From contig CAVPSV010000002.1 in the NCBI GenBank assembly GCA_963708625.1, forward strand, positions 62,001 through 126,000: 64,000 bases of DNA. The letters are read 5' to 3'. Source of the DNA: DASXIF01 sp036498145. Its GTDB lineage: Bacteria > Actinomycetota > Actinomycetes > Mycobacteriales > Jatrophihabitantaceae. Below are positions 41,099-50,271 of this stretch, in pieces. The notes below the pieces were generated by a model that had not been told where the DNA came from, searched no databases, and was given only the letters and a program-made list of their open reading frames with translations. Position 1 is the stretch's first letter; every line of letters begins with the position of its first letter. The translations under genes were made by a program, and so were the position numbers.

Positions 41099-41875
41099 AT
41101 GCGACGCCTGCTCGCTGCGGTCCTCGGCGCTGCCGCCGTGACAGCGGCGGTAACTGCCATGCCCACCGACGCCGTGGCCACCTCCGTGCACACGCATGGC
41201 CTGCACGGGCTGGCCGGCAGCCCAACAGGCGTTCGCCATTCGTTCAACTGGGCCGGGTACATCAAGACCGGCGGCCACTACACCTCGGTGTCCGGCTCGT
41301 GGCGTGTACCGACCCTGCGCACCAGCGTCAACGGCTACTCATCCACCTGGGTGGGTGTCGACGGCGCGCTCGGCCATGACGCCTACCTCCTGCAGACCGG
41401 TACCGAACAGGACGTCGGGCGCGGACGGGCGAGCTACTACGCCTGGTACGAGGTGATCACCCCGACGCGGGCGGCACCCGAAACTCCGATCCGCAGCATG
41501 ACGATCCACGCCGGCGACTCGATGACCGCCACCGTCGCGCAGGTCGAGGCCGGCACCTGGACCGTCACCCTGCGTGACAACACCTCGCGTGTCTCCTCGT
41601 CGGTACGCGTCGCCTTTGCCGGCCCCGGTCACTCCGCGGAATGGATCGAGGAAGACACCGACGTCAACGGCACGATCTCCGCCGCGCCCGACTGGCAGTC
41701 AGTGACATTCGGCAACGCAACCGTCAACGGCGCCAACCCCAACCTGAAGCCACGGCAGGCCGTCGATCTCGAAGACACGCGCGGCACCGTCGAAGCGCGC
41801 ACCGGCAACCCGGCGAACGGGAACGGCTTCGGCATCACCTGGCTTGCGCCCGGCACACCGACCCGGATCGGCTGA
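41099..41875 (+). CDS. Secreted G1-family (eqolisin, formerly A4) glutamic peptidase homologue
   Basis: A 258-aa exported protein; ATG 41099 follows GGCGGAGG. The signal peptide is LLAAVLGAAAVTAAVTAM. The mature part follows the G1 pattern: FNWAGYIKTGGHYTSVSGSW, then STWVGVDGALGHDAYLLQTGTEQ with the catalytic Gln, YYAWYEVITP, and HSAEWIEEDT with the catalytic Glu. Both dyad residues are therefore present. The family was defined in fungi, with fewer bacterial members, and works at acidic pH. The absence of a long propeptide fits bacterial members. It belongs to a run of secreted proteins. Confidence 0.85.
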   Translation: MRRLLAAVLGAAAVTAAVTAMPTDAVATSVHTHGLHGLAGSPTGVRHSFNWAGYIKTGGHYTSVSGSWRVPTLRTSVNGYSSTWVGVDGALGHDAYLLQTGTEQDVGRGRASYYAWYEVITPTRAAPETPIRSMTIHAGDSMTATVAQVEAGTWTVTLRDNTSRVSSSVRVAFAGPGHSAEWIEEDTDVNGTISAAPDWQSVTFGNATVNGANPNLKPRQAVDLEDTRGTVEARTGNPANGNGFGITWLAPGTPTRIG

Positions 41876-41981
41876 GCGCTCCGCCGCGAGAGTTGTCCGA
41901 CCGCGACACCCCGCTACGGCACATGCTGCGCTACCCAGCGGGATGTCCGTCCAACCGGGACGGACATCCCGCAGCCGATCG

Positions 41982-43502
41982 TCAGCCGACGACGATCGTC
42001 ACCGTCGCCCCGGCGAGGTCCGGCGTCGGCTTGGCCGCGTCCTGCGCGATCACGTCGAAGGAGAAGCTGCCGGGCAGCGTGGGCTTGCCGGACAGGGCAC
42101 CTGAACTCGCCAGTTTCAAACCCGGCGGCAGCGCACCGCTCGACAGCGACCACTTCTTCCCGCCCTTGCCGCCGTCGGTGGTCAGCTTTCCCTTGTAGGC
42201 CTGGCCGACGGTCGCCGTGCCCGGTACCCCGCTCGTGTTCACGGTCATCGGATCGACCGTGATCGACAGGTTGGCGCTGGCTGTGTTCGGCGTCGGCTTC
42301 GTCGAGTCGGTGACCGTCACGGCGAAGGAGTACGTACCGAGCGCGGTCGGTGCGCCGGTCAGCTTGCCGGAGGTGGCGAGTTTGATGCCGGGTGGCAGCG
42401 CTCCGCCACTTACCTTCCAGTGGAAGGCTTTCTTGCCCCCCAGCTCGGTGAGCGTCGCCGCGTACTTGCCGTAGATGTGGGCGTCGGGCAGCGAGGTGGT
42501 GCTGACCTCGATCGGCACGACGTCCAGGGTGAGTTGCTGGGTGGCGGTGAGCGGGATCGGTGACGAGTCGGTCACCGACACCGTGAACGTCGAGGACTGC
42601 ACGGTCGTGGGCGTGCCGGAGATGACACCCCCGCTGGACAGCGTCAGCCCGGCAGGCAGAGTCCCGGACGCCACGGACCAGGTCAACGGCGCGGTGTCGG
42701 GGCCGGTCGCGGTGAGTGCGGTGGAGTAGGCGATGCCCTTGACCGCCTGCGGCAGGCTGGTCTGATCGATGCCGAACGGCGGCGTCGAGTAGAAGCCCGC
42801 GCCGACGCTGCCGTTCAGCGCGTCCACGCTCGACCCGGTGACGTGCAGGTTGTTGAAGTACGTGCTCGCCGCCTGCGTCGGCGTCGCGCTGCCGGAGCCG
42901 GCCAGGAACTGCGCGGTCGCGTGCATCTCGAGGTTGCCGGCTCCGTCGGACGGCACCACCACGACGGCACCGACCGGACCTGCAGAGGCGGGCAGGGTGG
43001 CGTTGAACGTGGGAACGGGCAGCGCGGATTGATCGATGAACGGCGCCGTGCTGCTTGCCGGGCCGTGCACCGTCAGGATCAGCTCGGTCGCCACGGCGCC
43101 GCTGTAGGAGAGGCTGGTCACCGTCGTGCTGCCGCTGAACACGAGCACACCGGCGCTCAGGTTGGACAGCCCCGCGTTGTAGCTCAGCTCGTCCGCGGGC
43201 GTCGCCGTGCCCTCCATAGACAGCGAGATCGGCCCGTCCGCCAGGTCGGGGCCCCAGGCCAACTGGCTGAACTGGCTCATGTCGAAGCCCGAGTAGTCCC
43301 AGCTGACGCCGCCGGGGTCGACCGCCTCGCCGGAGGCGGTGAACGTCTGACCGCCGGGAGCGGGGAAGATCGGCCCGCTCGCGACGTTGCCAGTCGCCGC
43401 GGCCGGACCCGCCAGGCCCGTCACCGCGACGGTGAGCCCGCCGGCAAGCGCTGCCGTGACGGCGGCTGCCCCCGCCCGGCGTAGCACGGATCGAGTGTTC
43501 AT
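41982..43502 (-). CDS. Secreted protein with three putative Ig-like (He_PIG) repeats
   Basis: A 506-aa exported protein; ATG 43502 follows TAGGAGG, preferred to an upstream in-frame start. The signal peptide is AGAAAVTAALAGGLTVAVTG. The N-terminal half (to about 260) is a beta-rich domain of unknown type. Then come three repeats with the He_PIG pattern LPAGLTLSSGGVISGTPT, LPPGIKLATSGKLTGAPT and LPPGLKLASSGALSGKPT, each followed by FxVxVTDS-like strands. Such repeats usually mediate extracellular adhesion or spacing. There is no cell-wall anchor or membrane helix at the C-terminus. It converges with the peptidase gene. Confidence 0.78.
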   Translation of the reverse strand: MNTRSVLRRAGAAAVTAALAGGLTVAVTGLAGPAAATGNVASGPIFPAPGGQTFTASGEAVDPGGVSWDYSGFDMSQFSQLAWGPDLADGPISLSMEGTATPADELSYNAGLSNLSAGVLVFSGSTTVTSLSYSGAVATELILTVHGPASSTAPFIDQSALPVPTFNATLPASAGPVGAVVVVPSDGAGNLEMHATAQFLAGSGSATPTQAASTYFNNLHVTGSSVDALNGSVGAGFYSTPPFGIDQTSLPQAVKGIAYSTALTATGPDTAPLTWSVASGTLPAGLTLSSGGVISGTPTTVQSSTFTVSVTDSSPIPLTATQQLTLDVVPIEVSTTSLPDAHIYGKYAATLTELGGKKAFHWKVSGGALPPGIKLATSGKLTGAPTALGTYSFAVTVTDSTKPTPNTASANLSITVDPMTVNTSGVPGTATVGQAYKGKLTTDGGKGGKKWSLSSGALPPGLKLASSGALSGKPTLPGSFSFDVIAQDAAKPTPDLAGATVTIVVG

Positions 43503-43678
43503 GTCAGTGCCCCTCCTACCGCGCGCCCCCACGTGCGCGCACACGTCGCCACGGCCGTGCTGGCCGCAAATCGAGGGCACAATCTCACCGGTAAGCACGC
43601 CCCGCAAATCGCGGCCGCTGGACACCCACAGGAACCGGCGCAAGGATGCACCTTTCCGCCAAATTCGTGGAGTGTGCA

Positions 43679-44527
43679 ATGAGTGTCGTGCGTGCTGCGA
43701 TTACCCAGGTCGCCTGGACCGGCGACAAGGCGTCCATGGTCGACAAGCACGAGACGCTGGCACGTAAGGCGGCGGCGGACGGTGTCCGCGTGATCGGCTT
43801 CCAGGAGCTGTTCTACGGTCCCTACTTCGGCATCGTGCAGGACCAGAAGTACTACGAGTACGTCGAACCGGTCGCCGGGCCGACGGTGCAGCGCTTCCAA
43901 GCGCTGGCGAAGGAACTCGGCATGGTGATGATCCTGCCGATCTACGAGGTGGCCAACGAGGGCGAGTACTACAACACCGCCGCCGTCGTCGATGCAGACG
44001 GCTCACTGCTCGGTAGCTACCGCAAACATCACATCCCGAACCTGCCGCAGTTCTGGGAGAAGTTCTACTTCCGCCCGGGCAACGCCGGCTATCCCGTCTT
44101 CGATACCGCGGTCGGCCGGGTCGGCGTGTACATCTGCTACGACCGGCACTTCCCGGAGGGCTGGCGCGAATTGGGACTGAACAATGCGCAGATCGTTTTC
44201 AACCCGTCCGCGACCAAGCCGGGGCTGTCGAATCGGTTGTGGGAGATCGAACAGCCCGCGGCGGCGGCGGCAAACCAGTACTTCATCGCGGCCAACAACC
44301 GCATCGGCCGCGAGGTAGACGAGTTCGGCGAGGACGCGGTGAAATTCTACGGCTCGTCCTACTTCGTCGACCCGCGCGGCAACTACGTCGGTGAGGTCGC
44401 CTCGGTCGATCAGGAGGAGATCGTCACGCGCGACCTCGATCTGGACGAGGTGGTGCGGGCACGCAACGACTGGCAGTTCTACCGCGATCGCCGTCCGGAC
44501 AGCTACACGAAGACGACCGCGCCGTAG
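43679..44527 (+). CDS. Beta-ureidopropionase-type nitrilase superfamily amidohydrolase
   Basis: A carbon-nitrogen hydrolase of 282 aa, predicted to cleave N-carbamoyl-beta-alanine to beta-alanine, CO2 and ammonia. ATG 43679 follows GTGGAG. The catalytic triad is visible: Glu in IGFQELFYGPYF, Lys in SYRKHHIPNLPQF and Cys in VYICYDRHFPEGW. The RKHHIP context is close to beta-ureidopropionases and N-carbamoylputrescine amidases. The next gene is a dihydropyrimidinase, nine bases downstream, which argues for the pyrimidine pathway. No dihydropyrimidine dehydrogenase is seen nearby. Confidence 0.85.
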   Translation: MSVVRAAITQVAWTGDKASMVDKHETLARKAAADGVRVIGFQELFYGPYFGIVQDQKYYEYVEPVAGPTVQRFQALAKELGMVMILPIYEVANEGEYYNTAAVVDADGSLLGSYRKHHIPNLPQFWEKFYFRPGNAGYPVFDTAVGRVGVYICYDRHFPEGWRELGLNNAQIVFNPSATKPGLSNRLWEIEQPAAAAANQYFIAANNRIGREVDEFGEDAVKFYGSSYFVDPRGNYVGEVASVDQEEIVTRDLDLDEVVRARNDWQFYRDRRPDSYTKTTAP

Positions 44528-44535
44528 GAGCACCG

Positions 44536-45999
44536 ATGACCACGCTGATTCGTGGCGGCACGGTCGTGAGCGCGACCGGATCGTCGTTGCAGGACGTCCT
44601 CGTCGACGGCGAGACAATTGCCGCGCTCCTCGCCCCCGGCTCGGCGTTGGCGGCGTCAATCGCCGCCGCACCCGGTCCGGACACCGTCATCGACGCGACC
44701 GGCAAGTACGTCATCCCCGGCGGCATCGACGGGCATACGCACATGGAGATGCCCTTCGGCGGCACGCAGGCCTCCGACACGTTCGAGACGGGCACCCGCG
44801 CGGCCGCGTGGGGTGGTACCACGACGATCATCGATTTCGTCGTGCAGACGCACGGGCAGCGGGTGCAGGACCAGGTCGCGCTTTGGCACACCAAGGCCGC
44901 GGGCAACTGCGCGATCGACTACGGCTTTCACCAGATCATCGGTGAGGTGACCGAGGATTCGTTGAAAGCGATGGACGAGCTGATCGGCGACGGCATCACC
45001 AGCTTCAAGCTGTTCATGGCCTACCCCGGCGTCTTCCTGTCCACCGACGGGCAGATCGTGCAAGCGATGCAGGCCGCCGCCGGCAATGGCGGCCTGATCA
45101 TGATGCACTGCGAGAACGGCTCGGCGATCGACGTACTCGTGCAGCAGGCGCTGGCCCGGGGCGAGACTGCGCCGTACTACCACGGCGTGACCCGTCCGTG
45201 GCAGGCCGAGCAGGAGGCGACGCACCGCGCGGTGATGTTGGCGCATCTCACCGGCGCGCCGCTGTACGTGGTGCACGTATCCGCGAAGCAGGCATTGGCC
45301 CGGATCGCCGAGGCGCGCCGCGACGGCCAGAACGTGTTCGGCGAAACGTGCCCGCAATACCTGTATCTGTCGCTGGAGGAACAGCTCGGCGCGCAGGGTC
45401 CGCAGTGGGGCAACTTCGAGGGCGCGAAGTGGGTTTGTTCGACGCCGCTGCGTGCGCGTGCCGAAGGGCACCAGGACGAGTTGTGGCGCTACCTGCGCAC
45501 CGGCGACGTGACCACGGTGTCCACCGACCACTGCCCGTTCTGCATGAAGGACCAGAAGGAACTCGGCATCGGCGATTTCTCCAAGATCCCGAACGGCATC
45601 GGTTCGGTGGAACACCGGATGGATCTGCTGTATCAGGGTGTCGCGGACGGCCGCATCAGCCTCGAACGCTGGGTCGACGTCTGCTGCACCACGCCGGCTC
45701 GGATGTTCGGCTTGTACGGCCGCAAGGGAGTCCTTGCCCCGGGTGCGGACGCCGACATCGTCGTGTACGACCCGCACGGGCACACCACCGTCGGCCTCGG
45801 CACCGATGCCGACGGTCGGCCGACCGGCCGCGAGCACCACATGAACATGGACTATTCGGCGTGGGAGGGTTTCGAGGTCGACGGGCACGTCGACGTGGTG
45901 CTGTCCCGCGGCGTGGTGATCAAGGACGCGACCGGCTATGTCGGCACGAAGGGCCACGGGCGGTTCCTGCCGCGCGAGCTGTCCCAGAACCTGATCTAG
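44536..45999 (+). CDS. hydA: Dihydropyrimidinase / hydantoinase
   Basis: A binuclear-metal cyclic amidohydrolase of 487 aa; it opens dihydrouracil or dihydrothymine (or hydantoins). ATG 44536 follows AGGAGCACC. Metal ligands: HTH in IDGHTHMEMPFGG, the carbamylated lysine in SFKLFMAYPG, and downstream histidines in MHCENG, YVVHVSAK and STDHCPF. The substrate-loop tyrosine region is near QYLYLS. Together with the upstream ureidopropionase it covers the last two steps of reductive pyrimidine breakdown. Its stop TAG overlaps an AGGAGG site for the next gene. Confidence 0.92.
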   Translation: MTTLIRGGTVVSATGSSLQDVLVDGETIAALLAPGSALAASIAAAPGPDTVIDATGKYVIPGGIDGHTHMEMPFGGTQASDTFETGTRAAAWGGTTTIIDFVVQTHGQRVQDQVALWHTKAAGNCAIDYGFHQIIGEVTEDSLKAMDELIGDGITSFKLFMAYPGVFLSTDGQIVQAMQAAAGNGGLIMMHCENGSAIDVLVQQALARGETAPYYHGVTRPWQAEQEATHRAVMLAHLTGAPLYVVHVSAKQALARIAEARRDGQNVFGETCPQYLYLSLEEQLGAQGPQWGNFEGAKWVCSTPLRARAEGHQDELWRYLRTGDVTTVSTDHCPFCMKDQKELGIGDFSKIPNGIGSVEHRMDLLYQGVADGRISLERWVDVCCTTPARMFGLYGRKGVLAPGADADIVVYDPHGHTTVGLGTDADGRPTGREHHMNMDYSAWEGFEVDGHVDVVLSRGVVIKDATGYVGTKGHGRFLPRELSQNLI

Positions 46000-46016
46000 G
46001 AGGCAATGAACTCCAG

Positions 46017-47048
46017 ATGGACTTCGGCGTAGTGCTGCAGACCGATCCGCCGGCCTGGCGGGTGGTGGACCTTGCCGTACGCGCGGAGAACTACGGCTTC
46101 AGTCACGTCTGGACGTTCGACTCGCACCTGCTCTGGCAGGAGCCCTTCGTCATCTACAGCCAGATCCTGTCCGCGACGCACCGGGTCATGGTCGGCCCGA
46201 TGGTGACCAACCCCGCGACGCGCGACTGGACGGTGACCGCGTCACTGTTCGCCACGCTGAACGACATGTTCGGCAATCGCACGATCTGCGGCATCGGTCG
46301 CGGTGACTCGGCGGTGCGAGTGATCAACGGCAGTCCGGTCACGCTGGCCACCTTGCGCGACTCGATCGAGGTCATCCGGGCACTGGGCAATGGCGGCCAG
46401 GCGGAGTACAAGGGCAACCTGTTGCGCTTCCCCTGGGGGGCGTCGTCCCGGCTACCGGTATGGGTCGCCGCGTACGGGCCGAAGGCGCTGGCGCTCACCG
46501 GCGAGGTAGCGGACGGATTCATCCTGCAACTCGCCGACCCGGCGATCACCGAATGGTCGATCGCCGCGGTGCGTGCGGCAGCCGAAGCGTCCGGCCGAGA
46601 CCCGGACGCGATCGAGATCTGCGTGGCCGCACCCGCCTACGTCACCGACGGCTCGGCCGACGGGCTCGGGCACGGGCGCGACCAGTGCCGGTGGTTCGGT
46701 GGGATGGTCGGCAACCACGTCGCGGACATCGTCGGCCGATACGGCGCGGACGGCGCGGCGATCCCGCGGGCACTGTCCGATTACATCGCGGGCCGGACCG
46801 GCTACGACTACAACACCCACGGCAAGGCCGGAAACCCGCACGCCGACTTCGTGCCGGACGAGGTGATCGACCGGTTCTGCCTCATCGGGCCGGCCGAGGA
46901 GCATGTCCGCCGTCTGCAGGAGTTGGAAGGGCTCGGGGTGACCCAGTTCGCCTTGTACCTGCAGCACGACGGCAAAGACCAGAGCCTCACGGCCTACGGC
47001 GAGCGGGTGATCCCGACGGTGCGCCAGCGGATCGCAGCCAAGATCTAA
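46017..47048 (+). CDS. LLM-class F420-dependent oxidoreductase (TIGR03842-like)
   Basis: A luciferase-like TIM barrel of 343 aa. ATG 46017 gives MDFGVVLQTDPPAWRV, the start seen in this subgroup, although the AGGAGG at 45998-46003 is 13 bases away. A closer ATG at 46006 is out of frame, so a small indel here cannot be excluded. Motifs are FSHVWTFDSHLLWQEPFV, GPMVTNPATRDWTVTASL and GIGRGDSAVRVINGSP. As I recall, this subgroup is predicted to use F420 and is found with dihydropyrimidinase, so a role in pyrimidine or hydantoin breakdown is inferred. Confidence 0.82.
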   Translation: MDFGVVLQTDPPAWRVVDLAVRAENYGFSHVWTFDSHLLWQEPFVIYSQILSATHRVMVGPMVTNPATRDWTVTASLFATLNDMFGNRTICGIGRGDSAVRVINGSPVTLATLRDSIEVIRALGNGGQAEYKGNLLRFPWGASSRLPVWVAAYGPKALALTGEVADGFILQLADPAITEWSIAAVRAAAEASGRDPDAIEICVAAPAYVTDGSADGLGHGRDQCRWFGGMVGNHVADIVGRYGADGAAIPRALSDYIAGRTGYDYNTHGKAGNPHADFVPDEVIDRFCLIGPAEEHVRRLQELEGLGVTQFALYLQHDGKDQSLTAYGERVIPTVRQRIAAKI

Positions 47049-47135
47049 CAGCGACCCGGCGCCGCGGATCGGAGCTGAGAGGGCTGGCCGCGGCGGCAGA
47101 GTCTTCAGAAATTCCCAGGTAGTCTGCGACCTGTC

Positions 47136-48416
47136 ATGTCTGCGTCAGACGTCGCCCACGCGAAGCTTCGCCCGCTCGAACTCACCATCCTCATGCCGTG
47201 CCTCAACGAGGCCGAAACGGTCGGGACGTGTGTGCGCAAAGCGCGCCATTTCCTCGAGCGGGCTGGCGTCGACGGCGAGGTACTGGTAGCCGACAACGGC
47301 AGCACCGACGGCAGCGCCGAACTCGCGCTGGCCGCGGGCGCGCGTGTCGTCGAGGTGCCGCTGAAGGGCAACGGCGCGGCGCTGCACGGCGGCATTCAGG
47401 CGGCGGCCGGGCGATACGTCATCATGGGCGACGCGGACGACAGCTACGACTTCCTGGCACTCGACGATTTCCTGTCGCAGCTGCGCGACGGCGCGGATCT
47501 GGTGATGGGGAACAGATTTGCCGGTGGCATTGCGCCCGGAGCGATGCCGTCGCTGCACAAGCACATCGGCAACCCGCTCTTCAGCTTTCTCGGCCGGCTG
47601 TTCTTCGGCAGCAAGGTCCGCGATTTCCACTGTGGCCTGCGCGGCTTCCGCACGGACAAGTTCGGCGAGCTCGGGATGTCGGCGCTGGGATTCGAGTTCT
47701 GCAGCGAGATGGTGATCAAGGCGACGTTCCAGAACTGGCGTGTCACCGAAGTGCCCACCACGCTCTCGCCGGACGGGCGAAGTCGAAAACCGCATCTCAA
47801 GACGTGGCGCGATGGTTGGCGTCATCTGCGCTTCTTCCTACTGTTCAGCCCGCGCTGGCTGTTCTTCTACCCGGGTGTGGCGCTGGCGCTGGCCGGTCTC
47901 GTGCTCGGCACGCTCGTCGCCGTGTTGCCGCACGGGCTGACCATTGCCTCGACGAACTTCGACGTGGACAGCCTGGTCGTAGCACTCGGGCTGCTGCTGG
48001 TGGGATATCAGGCGGTGGTGTTCGCGGCGCTGAGCAAGGTGTACGTGAGCAATGAGGGCTTCGTGCGCGAGGGAAAGTGGACCCGCCGCGCACGAGAGAT
48101 CGGTGTGGGCTGGGCGCTTGTCGCCGGCGGGGTGCTCGTCATCGCCGGCCTCGTCGGACTGGTGATCTCCCTGCAGCACTGGGACCAGCATGCGTTCGGG
48201 GTGGTCGATCCACGTCATGTCCTGCGTCTGGTCGTTCCGTCCGTCGCCGCGTTGGCGCTGGGAGTGCAGACCGCAGTCGCGAGCCTGTTCATCAGCATCC
48301 TGCAGATCAAGCACGAGACGCCGCACGTCGAATGGCATGACCTGCGCGGCGAGGGCACGGTCGAGCCGAGCGGCATCGCGGCGACATTTGCGCGACCCGC
48401 CGAGGCCAGGCGGTGA
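47136..48416 (+). CDS. Family 2 glycosyltransferase with C-terminal membrane helices
   Basis: A 426-aa membrane-bound glycosyltransferase of the polyprenyl-phosphate mannose/glucose synthase type. The GT-A domain has LTILMPCLNEAETVG, EVLVADNGSTDGSAELA, the metal-binding DADDSYDF and DFHCGLRGFR. Four hydrophobic segments follow from about residue 245 (FFYPGVALALAGLVLGTLVA onward). It probably transfers a sugar from a nucleotide donor to a lipid carrier. ATG 47136 has no clear ribosome binding site; a TAGTCT lies 10 bases upstream, so the leader is very short or absent. The next membrane gene may use its product. Confidence 0.88.
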   Translation: MSASDVAHAKLRPLELTILMPCLNEAETVGTCVRKARHFLERAGVDGEVLVADNGSTDGSAELALAAGARVVEVPLKGNGAALHGGIQAAAGRYVIMGDADDSYDFLALDDFLSQLRDGADLVMGNRFAGGIAPGAMPSLHKHIGNPLFSFLGRLFFGSKVRDFHCGLRGFRTDKFGELGMSALGFEFCSEMVIKATFQNWRVTEVPTTLSPDGRSRKPHLKTWRDGWRHLRFFLLFSPRWLFFYPGVALALAGLVLGTLVAVLPHGLTIASTNFDVDSLVVALGLLLVGYQAVVFAALSKVYVSNEGFVREGKWTRRAREIGVGWALVAGGVLVIAGLVGLVISLQHWDQHAFGVVDPRHVLRLVVPSVAALALGVQTAVASLFISILQIKHETPHVEWHDLRGEGTVEPSGIAATFARPAEARR

Positions 48417-48455
48417 CCCCACTGCGGCACGGAATGTTCGCCTGCACACGAAACG

Positions 48456-48484
48456 TTGAAAGAATCGACAGAGTTGCGAGATTT
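48456..48484 (+). promoter_or_regulatory. Weak promoter candidate in the gap before the membrane protein gene
   Basis: TTGAAA (48456-48461), 17 bases, AGATTT (48479-48484). The -35 is good and the -10 poor. It lies in an AT-richer patch of the 125-base gap. Confidence 0.25.
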
Positions 48485-48541
48485 TGGTAGCTCGGCACGA
48501 GAAGATCACGTGGAATCCCCGTTGACGAAGGGCCCTGACGC

Positions 48542-50101
48542 ATGACCTCCGCCGTAGCTGCGAGGCCGCTGGATCGGCTTTCGCTGCTGCGCCGCGAGCT
48601 GGCGCGGCGCGGCTGGTGGCTTGCGGTCGTCGCCGGTGGCCTCGGTGCGCTCGCATTCGTCATCGTTTCGCCGTCGGTGGGCGATGTGTGGGCGGCGTTA
48701 GCTCGACGTTCCGCGGCTCTGCACGGCGTCGGTCTCACGTACTGGTTCTCGTGGTTCGGCGGCGGTGCGACGCCAGGCAACTACTCAGTGATCACCCCGT
48801 TCCTGTCGGCGTTGATCGGCGCCACCACCCTCGGTGCGATCGCCACCGCCGCGGCGGCGCCGCTGACCTATCGGCTCACGCGCGGATTCCCGCACGGCGT
48901 GGCCGCGACGTGGGTTGCCACGATCGTGTGCGGGCTCAGCCTCTGGAACGGCCGTATCCCGTTCGCCGTGGGTATCAGCTTCTCGTTGCTCACCTTCATC
49001 GCAGTGCGCGAGCAGCGGCGATGGCTGGTCGTCGTCGCCACGTTGCTGACCGTGCTCGCCTCGCCGGTGTCCGGCGTGTTCGTCGCTCTCGGTCTGCTCG
49101 GCGTGGCCCTCTACGTCCGTCCGCACCGCACGGTGAGCCTCGTCGCCATCGCAACCGCCGGGGTGAGCCTGCTCAGCCTCGCGCTGGCATTCGGCTCGCC
49201 GGGACCTGAGCCGTTCAACGCCCGCCAGGCACTCGCGGCGGCGGGCGCGTTGGTGGCGTTCCTGATCGCGCGCCCACCCAAGCCGGTCACCTTCGTCATC
49301 CTGCTGTCACTGGTGGCGTGCCCGTTCCTGCTCTGGATTCCGAACGGCATGGGCGGAAACTTCAACAGGTTCGTCTGGGTCTACCTGCCTGTCGCCGTGG
49401 TCGCCACCACCCGCACCAAGCTGCCCCGGGCCGCGATCGCGGTCAGCGTCGCGGTGATCGCGGCCAGCATCGGGACCGCACAAGACCTCGCGGTCGCCAG
49501 CCAACCCAACTCCTCGCAGGCGTACTACCAGCCGTTGGCGCACGAGCTGTCCGGCATCGGCTCGTTGTCCGGCTACCGGCTTGAGGTGGTGCCGGACGGT
49601 ACCCACGTCGCCGCATACGCGTTGCTCGACTACGCGATGCTGGCCCGCGGCTACGAGACGCAGGCGGACAACGCGCTCAATCCGGTGCTCGCCGCCCATC
49701 GGCCATTGGACCCGGTGACCTACAAGCTGTGGCTCGACGACAATGCGGTCGGCTACGTGGCCATCGCCGCCAAACCACTCTCGACGAACTCCGAGTACCG
49801 GTTGGTCTCGGCCGGCCTGACTTACCTCGATCCGGTCTGGTCCGATGGCACCTGGTCGCTGTATCGGGTGCAGCAACCGGTGCCGATCGTGGCGCCGCCG
49901 GCCCGCGTGGTGAATGCCAGCCAGGCCAAGATGGAGATCGATGTGCCGCACGCCGGCGTCGTGCCGATCCGGGTGCGCTGGTCTCGGTTCCTCACCGCCG
50001 ATCCACCCGTACACGGCGTGAAGGCCCCGGTCACCAAGGACGACAACGGCTGGTCCACACTCACCGCTCCGGTGCCCGGCCACTACGTTCTGCACGGCTG
50101 A
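48542..50101 (+). CDS. Polytopic membrane protein, possibly GT-C-like
   Basis: A 519-aa protein with about ten hydrophobic helices in the first 300 residues (GWWLAVVAGGLGALAFVIVS, WVATIVCGLSLW and others) and a soluble C-terminal region from about 320 (SQAYYQPLAHELSGIGSLSGYRLEVVP...DNAVGYVAIAAKPL). An early helix-loop-helix followed by a large extracytoplasmic tail is the layout of lipid-linked-sugar (GT-C) glycosyltransferases. Its position after a polyprenol-type glycosyltransferase supports that, but I recognise no catalytic motif, so function is uncertain. Confidence 0.72.
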   Translation: MTSAVAARPLDRLSLLRRELARRGWWLAVVAGGLGALAFVIVSPSVGDVWAALARRSAALHGVGLTYWFSWFGGGATPGNYSVITPFLSALIGATTLGAIATAAAAPLTYRLTRGFPHGVAATWVATIVCGLSLWNGRIPFAVGISFSLLTFIAVREQRRWLVVVATLLTVLASPVSGVFVALGLLGVALYVRPHRTVSLVAIATAGVSLLSLALAFGSPGPEPFNARQALAAAGALVAFLIARPPKPVTFVILLSLVACPFLLWIPNGMGGNFNRFVWVYLPVAVVATTRTKLPRAAIAVSVAVIAASIGTAQDLAVASQPNSSQAYYQPLAHELSGIGSLSGYRLEVVPDGTHVAAYALLDYAMLARGYETQADNALNPVLAAHRPLDPVTYKLWLDDNAVGYVAIAAKPLSTNSEYRLVSAGLTYLDPVWSDGTWSLYRVQQPVPIVAPPARVVNASQAKMEIDVPHAGVVPIRVRWSRFLTADPPVHGVKAPVTKDDNGWSTLTAPVPGHYVLHG

Positions 50102-50271
50102 GCGCGCACATCGCCCAAAGTGGGCGCGCAATTCGCCCAAGTAAGTCGGCCGCCTCTTTGCCGTGGTGTGCCTATGGGCGGCTCATCGGCGGCCGGTTGC
50201 GTTCGATGTCATCTCACGTCGAGCTCATACAGGCCGCCTCTTTCGCTCGCCGAACGTGGGAAACTCTGTGC

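Noticed and set aside
42843..43484. Plus-strand frame opposite the He_PIG gene
   Set aside because: The minus-strand gene has a ribosome binding site, signal peptide and three clear repeats; the plus-strand frame is Arg/Gly-rich shadow.
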